A stretch of DNA of 43,679 nt, from the NCBI GenBank assembly GCA_031411495.1, contig JANOBD010000110.1, positions 1-43,679 on the forward strand, written 5' to 3'. The position numbers and the translations under genes are program-made. Origin of the DNA: JANOBD01 sp031411495. GTDB lineage: Bacteria; Planctomycetota; Phycisphaerae; Tepidisphaerales; Tepidisphaeraceae. Positions 1-6,733 of the stretch are shown here, piece after piece (the first letter of the stretch is position 1; each line of letters opens with the position of its first letter). The notes below the pieces were generated by a model. The model saw nothing but the letters and a program-made list of their open reading frames with translations, did not search any database and was not told the DNA's origin.

Positions 1-102
1 ATCAACGAGGAAGCGAAGACTTCGATCCGCAGGAGCGGACCCGAGGAAGAGGAAATACATCGATCAATGAAATACAAGCCTCAGAACAACATCAGAAACT
101 GA
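1..102 (+). CDS. possible 3' end of a gene cut by the window edge
   Basis: Frame 1 is open from the first base to a TGA at 100-102 and would encode a charged 33-residue C-terminus with an Arg/Ser/Glu-rich stretch. No family is recognisable. It contains several codons that are rare elsewhere here (ATA, AGG, AGA, CGA), so it may not be coding at all. The upstream sequence would settle this. Confidence 0.25.
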   Translation: MNEEAKTSIRRSGPEEEEIHRSMKYKPQNNIRN

Positions 103-135
103 GCTTGACCAAGAGCGGGATTCATAGTTGGCGGG

Positions 136-735
136 TTATGCCGTGCTCTCGCCGACGTATTTGCCTTCGAGCGTCCAAATAGTCGGTCGAGGTCTCCGCT
201 TCACTTTTGTTCTGTTGGTGAATTTCAGCGTGCCGCCGCAACTCGGATGCTTAGCATCCATGGGTTCGCTCTTGTCATCCACGGGGAGCGGCGTGAATCG
301 TGTGCTGCCGCAGGTGAGGCAATGCGCCAGGGATTTGCGGGTGCGGCGCCATTGGGCATGAAGCTCAAGGGCACCCCTCATCATCACGGCCTGGCGTGCA
401 CCCCAGGCCTTGTATGCGGTCACATTTTCATGCAGATGAAGTATCTGAGGGTAACGCGTGTATCCGAGCACGGCTTCGATTTCGGCAGGCGACCACTCGG
501 TTTCGGGTTGCTCGTAAACATTCTTGATGGCGGGAATCGCGCGGAGCTTCTCGATGGTTTTTGAGCTGTTCAAGTATTCCGCCAACGTCACCTTGCCACA
601 ACCGGGGCACCAGACGAGTTGCTGCGCCACCTCGAAGGTATGGCCCGAGGGACGTTGATACAGCGCCCACGGCAGCCAGAGAAGGTCGGAGCCGTAGTCA
701 CACTTGGTGCAGTTGGCGCGATACCGGTAAGGCAT
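136..735 (-). CDS. hypothetical protein with two putative zinc ribbons
   Basis: This 199-residue protein has no signal peptide or membrane segment. Two cysteine pairs in the N-terminal quarter (C9-x2-C12 and C43-x2-C46) look like one zinc ribbon. A second group (C139-x2-C142 with H163 and C166) could form another. Between them lies a helical, Glu/Trp-rich segment at about residues 55-130. I do not recognise a named family. Zinc ribbons of this kind usually serve in nucleic-acid or protein binding, but nothing here shows which. The downstream neighbour is the edge of the window; upstream, on the same strand, lies a HAD phosphatase after a gap of about 90 bp. The ATG at 735 has only a weak Shine-Dalgarno sequence. 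Confidence 0.6.
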   Translation of the reverse strand: MPYRYRANCTKCDYGSDLLWLPWALYQRPSGHTFEVAQQLVWCPGCGKVTLAEYLNSSKTIEKLRAIPAIKNVYEQPETEWSPAEIEAVLGYTRYPQILHLHENVTAYKAWGARQAVMMRGALELHAQWRRTRKSLAHCLTCGSTRFTPLPVDDKSEPMDAKHPSCGGTLKFTNRTKVKRRPRPTIWTLEGKYVGESTA

Positions 736-825
736 AACGTAGGGTCGATCACCGGCCGGGCCGGCACCGAGCCGCGCTCGACCGACAGAAACTATACCGC
801 CGGCACGGTCCGGTGCATTGGCTGG

Positions 826-1329
826 CTATACAGCGGGCCGGGTGGCTGCGGCAGTATCGACCGCCATAAGAACCCGCTCCTCCCAATCCGACGCCGAGGG
901 TTCGACGACACACACGCGGAACCCGTACTGCTCTCCTTCAATCGCGACGCCCGGTGAATCGTCAACGTGCAGATCGATACCGAACGCGTGCGGCCGCTTC
1001 GTCGGCGCTGAGCCCTGCCCGAAGCACTTGGCGTGCTCGGTCCCGTTTACCACGCGGGCGACGCGAACGCCGTGAGCGCGAAACCATCGACGGACCGCTC
1101 GCGCGCCTCGGTGCGAGGTCGTGTAGACCCACACCTCGTGCCCTCGGTCATTGAGTTCCCTCAGGAGACGACGGGCACCGCGACGGAGCGGCTCGTCACG
1201 CACGAGCAGCCGCAAGAGCCACGGCAGGCGGGGCTCGCATTCGGCGCCGTCGCCGTAGCAGATCAGAGTGTCGTCAAGGTCGAACGAGATTCGCAAATCG
1301 CCAGGTGCTCCCGCTGTATAACTAGTCAT
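826..1329 (-). CDS. HAD-superfamily hydrolase
   Basis: This 167-residue soluble protein has the HAD motif I near its N-terminus (F-D17-L-D19-D-T, where the first Asp is the expected nucleophile), a motif II-like V-Y-T-T-S after the sequence GHEVW, and a late acidic motif H-V-D-D-S-P-G near residue 125 that fits motif IV and Mg2+ binding. The family transfers phosphoryl groups, usually as a phosphatase; the substrate cannot be told from the sequence. The short length and lack of a large cap suggest a small-cap (C0-like) member that may act on a macromolecule. The ATG at 1329 follows a weak AGG. The gene lies 90 bp upstream of the zinc-ribbon gene on the same strand. Confidence 0.75.
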   Translation of the reverse strand: MTSYTAGAPGDLRISFDLDDTLICYGDGAECEPRLPWLLRLLVRDEPLRRGARRLLRELNDRGHEVWVYTTSHRGARAVRRWFRAHGVRVARVVNGTEHAKCFGQGSAPTKRPHAFGIDLHVDDSPGVAIEGEQYGFRVCVVEPSASDWEERVLMAVDTAAATRPAV

Positions 1330-1645
1330 TAACCTGACCGGCGCGCCACAGAGCGTGCCATCGTTTGCGGAATACTATCTAGCGCCCGCACGCCGTCGCA
1401 ACGCGATTCCGCTGCGAAATCGGCGCTTCGGGGGCGCCTCCGGTGCCGGGGAGCATTCCCCCTCGCGCGGAACGAAAAGCCAACTACCTGTTGAATCTTC
1501 AACTCACGCAGCCAAGCAGGGTCCGCCGTACGCTGCGGACCGAGTCGGCCGCCCCCGTGAGTGAAGCCGGTAACGGGTGTGCAATACGTCACCCGCGACG
1601 CGGGAGTTCCCGAGTCGGCGCACCGGCCGAACACGTCCGTGCGCG
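1330..1645. other. gene-free stretch before the tandem array
   Basis: I see no convincing gene here. Open frames exist on both strands but have no family signal and run straight into the tandem array. The stretch holds a short hairpin, GGTCCGC at 1520-1526 pairing with GCGGACC at 1535-1541 over an 8-nt loop. It also contains the start side of the HAD gene and presumably its promoter, for which I cannot name convincing boxes. Confidence 0.5.
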
Positions 1646-2005
1646 GCAAAGTCATTCCGTGCGCCGCAGAACAAGTCCGCGAGCGGCGAAACAAGTCCGG
1701 CAGCCGCAGAATAAGTCCGGTAGCCGCAAAACAAATCCCCCAGCCGCGAAACAAGTCCGGGAGCGGCAGAACAAGTCCCTCAGCCGCAAAAAAAATCCCC
1801 CAGCCGCAGAACAAGTCCGGCAGCGGCAGAACAAGTCCCTCAGTCGCAGAACAAGTCCGGCAGCGGCAGAATAAGTCCCTCAGCCGCAAAACAAGTCTGT
1901 GAGGCGCAGAATAAGTCTGTGAGGCGCAGAACAAGTCCGTGAGGCGCAGAATAAGTCTGTGAGCCGCAAAACAAGTCTGTGCGGCGCAGAATTGGGCTGT
2001 GCACG
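1646..2005. repeat. 20-bp tandem repeat array, about 18 units
   Basis: Units begin every 20 bases without any insertion or deletion from 1666 to 1986 (17 units), with one decayed unit before (1646). The consensus is roughly GCAGAACAAGTCCSNSAGCC. The first ten bases are well conserved; the second half varies, with early units ending in CGGCAGC or CCTCAGC types and late units (from about 1886) ending in TGTGAGGC. Faint half-units continue after 2005. Since 20 is not a multiple of 3, any translation repeats only every 60 bases. Open frames through it on both strands give low-complexity Cys/Leu/Phe or Lys/Ser/Arg-rich products that I do not regard as genes. Confidence 0.9.
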
Positions 2006-2127
2006 GCACAGTGGAGTTCGGGACGCAGGCGTACGTATCGGACGCAGTGCCATGGGTTCTTCGCGCGCGTGCCGATAAAGCGTCGGGCCGAGGCGTGATT
2101 CTGCACGAGTGCGACGCAGCAGTTTCG

Positions 2128-2218
2128 TAGGGGCGGCTTCAGCCGCCGATTGGTGCGCGGCGATGCTCGTTCGGATCGATCGAGGTCGACCGGAAGACGG
2201 CGGCTGAAGCCGCCCCTA
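2128..2218. repeat. long inverted repeat with 21-bp perfect arms (REPIN-like)
   Basis: Arms at 2128-2148 and 2198-2218 are exact reverse complements (21 bp) separated by 49 bases. Each arm is itself nearly palindromic: GGCGGCT-TCA-GCCGCC inside the left arm. A palindrome nested in a larger inverted repeat is the layout of REP doublets. It lies about 45 bp downstream of the stop of the dacB-like gene, which is transcribed towards it, so it may also help end that transcript. Confidence 0.85.
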
Positions 2219-2262
2219 TGAGCTGACTTCTCCCCTACGAGCGTGCTCGTGTGCGATACGTT

Positions 2263-3777
2263 TCACTCCGTCTTCGGGTACTTCATCAGCAGTTCCACCG
2301 CTTCATCCTGCAGCTCTTCGAAGGGCTTGGTGCCGCTGCTGCCGCCGGGGCCGCGGGGGATGCCGTTGTAGATGATGGAGAAGATGAGCGTCTTGCCGGA
2401 GTCGGTCTTGACGTAGCCGCTGAGGCTGCGGACGCCGCCGATGTAGCCGGTCTTGCCGTGGACGCGGTCGGGGAAGTTCTTGAAGCGGTTGCGGATGGTG
2501 CCGTCGACGCCGCCGATGGTAAGCGAATCGAAGAAGGTCTTGAAGTTCGGGTGCTTGTACATCGCAGCGAGGATGTCGCTGATCAATCGCGTGGTGACCT
2601 TGTCATCGCGCGAGAGGCCCGAGCCATCCGCGAACTTGTAGGCGGAGTCGTCGATGTGGTTCTTGGTGAGGAACGCGCGGATGGCGACCTCGGCGTTCGC
2701 CCAGCTGCCGACGGCGCTGGGCGTGTTGCCTTCGTGCTGCGCATACGCGCGGCCGAGCAGTTTCGCAGCGCCCTCGGCGAGGAGGTTCTGGCTGTTCTTG
2801 TTGATGCGCCAGAGGATGTCGGTGATCTTGGATTGCACCGGCTTGAGCGCGGTGACGGTGCCTTCGGGGACGCTCTCGCCACGGACGATCGCGCCCGCGA
2901 GCGTGATGCCGCGCATCGCCAGGTGCGTTCGCAGCGCATCGGCGAAGAACGCGCCGGGATCGGTAACGGGTTTGGAATCGAGCGAGGCGCCCTTGTTCAC
3001 GGTGCCGGTTACGGTGTAGGAGTTCTGGGCTGCGGCGCGGGTGATCTCGATCGCATCCTTCTCATCCGTCCGGGTCTGGTTGACGACGACGATGCTGGCG
3101 GTGGTCGCGGGGACGATGTCGATCTTTCCGGGCTGGCCCGGCTGGGTCGGGGAGACGGTGCCGTCGATGCAGTTGTCGTTGAGGTTCAGGCCGCCGATCG
3201 GCGCGGCGTACCACTCGACGAGGTCATCCGTCGCCCAGCTCGGGTGAATCTGCTGTTTCTCGAACGCGTTGTCGACGTAGTACAGGTTGCCGCTGAACTT
3301 GGTCTTGCCCAGCGCGGTAAGTTCATCCGCCCACGCGTCGAACGCGGCGAGCGGCGCGACGCCGTACTTCTTGGCGATGGCGGCATCGCAGGTGGCGGGA
3401 TCGCCACTGCCGACGAGCCAGAGATCATCGCCGACGACGATGAGTTTTGTATCGAAAATCGCCTCGGGCCCGAAGTAGTCAAGGAAGGCACTGGTGACCG
3501 TGAGCTTCATGTTGCTCGCGGGCGTGACGGGCTTGTCGGCGTCCTGTTCGAAAACCGTCTTGCCGGTTTCGGGATCGAGCACGCGGACGGCAGCGCGAGC
3601 GCCGGTGGAATCGAGCCGGTTGAGGATGGAGGCGAGCTTTTCCTGGAGCGTGAGCGGGCGCGAGGCGGGCGCAGTGGTGGCGCGGGTGGACGGTGCCGGG
3701 CGAGCGTTGACGTTGAGATCCGAATGACAGCCGACGACGGCAACGGACAGCGCGATCGCGAAGAGAGTTCGTTTCAA
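2263..3777 (-). CDS. dacB: D-alanyl-D-alanine carboxypeptidase/endopeptidase, PBP4 type (peptidase S13)
   Basis: This enzyme trims or cleaves D-Ala peptide bonds of peptidoglycan outside the cytoplasmic membrane. The 504-residue product starts with a lipoprotein signal peptide (lipobox A-V-V-G-C17) followed by an Ala/Pro/Thr/Arg linker. All three penicillin-binding signatures are visible: S88-N-M-K91 (catalytic serine and lysine), S329-Q-N331 in the context NSQNLLAE, and K442-T-G. The length fits PBP4. The start codon is TTG at 3777: an AGGAG on the minus strand at 3785-3789 is 7 bases away, whereas the nearby ATG is in another frame. It is followed upstream, on the same strand, by an AmpD-type amidase 85 bp away, suggesting a cell-wall remodelling group. 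Confidence 0.9.
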   Translation of the reverse strand: MKRTLFAIALSVAVVGCHSDLNVNARPAPSTRATTAPASRPLTLQEKLASILNRLDSTGARAAVRVLDPETGKTVFEQDADKPVTPASNMKLTVTSAFLDYFGPEAIFDTKLIVVGDDLWLVGSGDPATCDAAIAKKYGVAPLAAFDAWADELTALGKTKFSGNLYYVDNAFEKQQIHPSWATDDLVEWYAAPIGGLNLNDNCIDGTVSPTQPGQPGKIDIVPATTASIVVVNQTRTDEKDAIEITRAAAQNSYTVTGTVNKGASLDSKPVTDPGAFFADALRTHLAMRGITLAGAIVRGESVPEGTVTALKPVQSKITDILWRINKNSQNLLAEGAAKLLGRAYAQHEGNTPSAVGSWANAEVAIRAFLTKNHIDDSAYKFADGSGLSRDDKVTTRLISDILAAMYKHPNFKTFFDSLTIGGVDGTIRNRFKNFPDRVHGKTGYIGGVRSLSGYVKTDSGKTLIFSIIYNGIPRGPGGSSGTKPFEELQDEAVELLMKYPKTE

Positions 3778-3861
3778 CGTTCATCTCCTGAAGAGTTCGG
3801 CCGCGCCTGGATTCGCGACGGCGTCGCAGCGTACTGAAAAATCTTCGAGAGTGCATCGAAC

Positions 3862-5007
3862 CTAATTCGCTCGTGACGCCATTTTCTCTCGCTCGGCGAG
3901 CAGCTTCTTCGCGTTGTCGATCAGGTAATCCCACTGCAGCGCCGGGCCGGGATCGGACTTGTTGTCCTGCACGTGATAGTGGCCCATGACGCCCTTGTAA
4001 TCTTCAAGTTGATCGGGCGGGAGCGTGTGGGTGAGCAGCTTGCCGGTTTCGTCCTTTGGGTAGTCGCACTTGATCTGCGGGAAGATGTCGCAAAGCGCGG
4101 CGGTGAGCTTGATGAGGGCGGCGTACTGCTGGGGCGTGAAGTCGTACATGCGCTGCTTGCCGCCTTGGATCTCGCCGACGACGGGGTCGTTCTGCATCGG
4201 CCTAAGGACGACGCCCTTGGTGCGTTGCGAGTCGGCGCCGCCGAGGCGCTGCGGGATTTGGATGAATGTCTGGCCCTTCTCGTCCTTCTGGTACCACTCG
4301 ACGAGCGGACCCGGCGATGCGTTGATCGGGTAGCTGCCCATGTTGGCGATCTCGATTCCGATCGAGCGGTCGTTCGATGACGTGGCATGCCAGGCGCGTT
4401 CCTTGAGGTCGAGCGTCTGGTAGATCGTCCCGTCGAGGTCGAGCATGAAGTGGACGGAGAGTCCGCGATCGTCCTGCAGGACGGCGAAGCACTGCCGGCT
4501 CGTGCCGCAGACGTCGTAGTGGAGGACGAACTGGTCGACGTTCTTGCGGAGCAGATCGAGCGACCATCCGCCGCCGCGCACCTGCTCGAGTTCATCAGGC
4601 GTGTAGTGCTGGGTGGCGGCGCGCTGGTAGCGCAGGTTGTAGCGTGTGGGCGAATCGATATCGGGCGATCCGCGGTTGCTTGCCCTGGCGCGCGCGGTGG
4701 CCTGGGTGGTCGCCTCGAAGCTCGATTCCTCGAACTTCGAGAAGCGGCGCTCGACGCGGTAGGCGTCGTATCCGCCGGGGTCCATCCACGTCACCACGGG
4801 CGTGCCGATGCGGTAGAACTGGCCGGCGACGACAATCTCGTCGCCGTAGCGGTGCTGCAGGCCGACGCTCGGCTGGGGAAAGCTCGGTTGTACGACCGGC
4901 GCAACTTCGGAAATGGGTTTCTTGGACTTGGAATCCGCACAACTCGGAAGGATCGATACGATGGCGGCCGCGATGAGGAATCCGGCGATGCGAGATTTGG
5001 TTTTCAC
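3862..5007 (-). CDS. N-acetylmuramoyl-L-alanine amidase, AmpD-type (Amidase_2), lipoprotein
   Basis: This enzyme is expected to cut the bond between N-acetylmuramic acid and L-Ala in peptidoglycan. The 381-residue product starts with a lipoprotein signal peptide ending L-P-S-C and then a region of about 140 residues without a known domain, part of it rich in Ala/Arg/Gln. The Amidase_2 domain occupies roughly residues 165-370: V-L-H-Y-D (first zinc His), R-A-W-H-A, G-I-E-I-A-N, and a closing G-H-Y-H then S-D-P-G-P. The Asp in DPGP is the third zinc ligand in AmpD-type enzymes. The start codon is GTG at 5007 with no clear Shine-Dalgarno sequence. A second amidase of the other subtype is divergent 81 bp away. 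Confidence 0.85.
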   Translation of the reverse strand: MKTKSRIAGFLIAAAIVSILPSCADSKSKKPISEVAPVVQPSFPQPSVGLQHRYGDEIVVAGQFYRIGTPVVTWMDPGGYDAYRVERRFSKFEESSFEATTQATARARASNRGSPDIDSPTRYNLRYQRAATQHYTPDELEQVRGGGWSLDLLRKNVDQFVLHYDVCGTSRQCFAVLQDDRGLSVHFMLDLDGTIYQTLDLKERAWHATSSNDRSIGIEIANMGSYPINASPGPLVEWYQKDEKGQTFIQIPQRLGGADSQRTKGVVLRPMQNDPVVGEIQGGKQRMYDFTPQQYAALIKLTAALCDIFPQIKCDYPKDETGKLLTHTLPPDQLEDYKGVMGHYHVQDNKSDPGPALQWDYLIDNAKKLLAEREKMASRAN

Positions 5008-5088
5008 GGCCGCATGGTACGCTCGACTTATATAAGTACCAGAAGATTCGTTCCATTCGTCAGGCTTTTCGACGGCATCGGAGGCGCG

Positions 5089-5802
5089 GTGTTCAACGCA
5101 AAACGGAAAGTTGCTCGCTCGCTCATCGCGGCCATTTCTTTCATCGCGATCGCGGCCGGATGTATCTCATCACGCAAGGCGGAGCAGCTGCAGATCGTGA
5201 GCCGAGACGAGTGGCATTCCCAACCACTGCCGATTGACGACTCGAAGCGCCAGGTCCCGAAGCTGGTCACGATCCATCACGAAGGCGTTCTGTGGACCGC
5301 CGGCACCGACAAGGTCGCGAGGCTCCGCAACGCTCAACGCTGGGGCCAGCGCGAAAAGAACTGGCCGGACCTGCCTTACCACTACGTCATCGCGCCCGAC
5401 GGAACCGTCTACGAGGGCCGCGACTGGCACTACCAGCCCGAGAGCAACACCAATTACTCGCTCGAAGGCGTGCTGAACATCGAGCTGCTCGGCAACTTCG
5501 AAGAGCAGCGGGTCGACATCCGTCAACTCCGCTCGCTTGTCGCGCTGATCGCGAAACTGTGCCGCGAGTTGAAGCTCGATCCAATCACCATTCGCGGCCA
5601 CAAGGATGCCGCGCCGGGCCAGACGGTCTGCCCGGGCAAGGATTTCTATCGCTACCTTTCGAACGGATCGATCCGCACCTGGGTGGAGCAATCGCTCGCG
5701 GGGAAGACGCCGGCGATCCGTGAACTCGACGCAATCCAAGGCGGACCGACAACTCAGATCAGCGAGACACGAACCGAACTCGCGCCGACCACCAAGCCTT
5801 AG
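5089..5802 (+). CDS. N-acetylmuramoyl-L-alanine amidase, PGRP-type (Amidase_2), lipoprotein
   Basis: This 237-residue secreted amidase has a lipoprotein signal peptide (hydrophobic stretch, then I-A-A-G-C). The Amidase_2/PGRP domain follows directly: T-I-H-H-E with the first zinc His, L-P-Y-H-Y-V-I-A (a PGRP hallmark), G-V-L-N-I-E-L, and G-H-K-D then T-V-C-P-G, where Cys is the third zinc ligand as in PGRP and T7 lysozyme. The C-terminal 40 residues are Thr/Pro-rich. I chose the GTG at 5089 because GGAGG lies just upstream (5080-5084) and the signal peptide starts cleanly there; an in-frame ATG at 5014 would place 25 charged or polar residues in front. The gene is divergent from the AmpD-type amidase. 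Confidence 0.85.
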   Translation: MFNAKRKVARSLIAAISFIAIAAGCISSRKAEQLQIVSRDEWHSQPLPIDDSKRQVPKLVTIHHEGVLWTAGTDKVARLRNAQRWGQREKNWPDLPYHYVIAPDGTVYEGRDWHYQPESNTNYSLEGVLNIELLGNFEEQRVDIRQLRSLVALIAKLCRELKLDPITIRGHKDAAPGQTVCPGKDFYRYLSNGSIRTWVEQSLAGKTPAIRELDAIQGGPTTQISETRTELAPTTKP

Positions 5803-5850
5803 CGTGGCAGAAGCGTTTGAGTAAGTTTCGAGAATGGGAATGAAATCAGG

Positions 5851-5878
5851 TTGCCAGCCTCCCGCGTGCAACTACGAT
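5851..5878 (+). promoter_or_regulatory. probable housekeeping promoter of the first PEP-tail gene
   Basis: TTGCCA (5851-5856), a 16-bp spacer and TACGAT (5873-5878) resemble sigma-70-type boxes. The expected start lies about 30 bases before the GGGAGG ribosome site. The same 16-bp layout is found in front of the other two PEP-tail genes. Confidence 0.5.
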
Positions 5879-5918
5879 TTGGTGCGGGCCAATTTGTTTC
5901 ATCTCTGGGAGGACTTCG

Positions 5919-6593
5919 ATGCTGAAGAAAGTAGTAGGTCTGTCGGCGTTAATGTTGGCGGTGGCGTCATCATCGACGTTCGCATCATTCGTCATCTCCG
6001 CGAGCAAAACGCCGAACGCGTTTCCAGGGCGTGATCGATACGACTTTTACGGGCTCAATGTCGGCGGCGGTAGCGGCACGCAGCTCAAAGCCGTCTTCCA
6101 TACACAAATCAATATGCTGGGTGGAGCGAAACTTTTCCTTCGCGTCGATGACCTTACGGATTCAACCGGAGAGGGAGAACCGGACGGTATTCCCGATACG
6201 TTTCGACCCTTCAACGAAGGTTCCAGTGCTCATCCTGGATTCAGTTCAATCCGCGTAAGTAATACGTTGTCGAACAATGTGTATGTCCCTCTAACGACCG
6301 TCGATCCGGTTCAACCCAACCCGTATGCGAACCCTGTCAGTTCATTCTTCCTGGAATTGATCGCCAACACCGCAGTCACGACGGCCAATACAGGCATCGG
6401 CTATCGGTTTGCCAGCCTCTACGTGACCGCCGGCGGTGACGGAACCATCAGCGGGCAACTCGGTGGAGAGACGGGCAGCAATACCATCTACGGCCCGATT
6501 CTGTTTTCGACCATCGGCATCACACCTGAGCCCGTTTCGCTTGCCGCTGTCGCGCTGGCCGCGTCGATGGGAACCTCTCGGCGCCGAATTTGA
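5919..6593 (+). CDS. secreted protein with PEP-type C-terminal sorting tail
   Basis: This 224-residue protein has a signal peptide (hydrophobic core, cleavage near T-F-A-S) and a C-terminal tail made of P-E-P, a hydrophobic stretch of about 14 residues, then S-R-R-R-I. That layout is the PEP-CTERM sorting signal recognised by exosortase-type systems. The middle is Gly/Asn/Thr-rich with predicted beta character, and has an acidic segment (G-E-G-E-P-D-G-I-P-D) near residue 85 that could bind calcium. No enzyme family is recognisable. GGGAGG at 5907-5912 supports the ATG. No exosortase gene is in the window. Confidence 0.8.
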   Translation: MLKKVVGLSALMLAVASSSTFASFVISASKTPNAFPGRDRYDFYGLNVGGGSGTQLKAVFHTQINMLGGAKLFLRVDDLTDSTGEGEPDGIPDTFRPFNEGSSAHPGFSSIRVSNTLSNNVYVPLTTVDPVQPNPYANPVSSFFLELIANTAVTTANTGIGYRFASLYVTAGGDGTISGQLGGETGSNTIYGPILFSTIGITPEPVSLAAVALAASMGTSRRRI

Positions 6594-6733
6594 GTGCCGG
6601 AGACTCGTGAATTGGCGGCTCTCGACGACGGGGACGACGCAGGTCAGCCAGACGAAGTCAACGCTTCGACCCGCAAGAAGCCACTCCTCGACCAGGACGA
6701 CGGACTGGCCCCTCGGCCACGCACGCAAGCGCT

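Noticed and set aside
1646..2005. CRISPR array
   Set aside because: Units are 20 bp and directly adjacent without unique spacers, and no cas gene is near.
1329..2009. 226-residue open frame on the minus strand through the tandem array
   Set aside because: Its repeats come from the 20-bp array, it overlaps the HAD start, and its residue make-up (Cys/Leu/Arg-rich) has no family signal.
2251..3837. 528-residue plus-strand open frame
   Set aside because: It is antisense to the clear dacB-like gene with all its active-site motifs; such long shadows are common at this GC content.
5029..5036. TATATAAG as promoter between the two amidases
   Set aside because: No -35 box with acceptable spacing could be found for either direction, so it is not listed as a promoter.
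4387..5088. N-terminal extension of the PGRP-type amidase
   Set aside because: It is antisense to the AmpD-type amidase; the signal peptide and ribosome site place the start at 5089.
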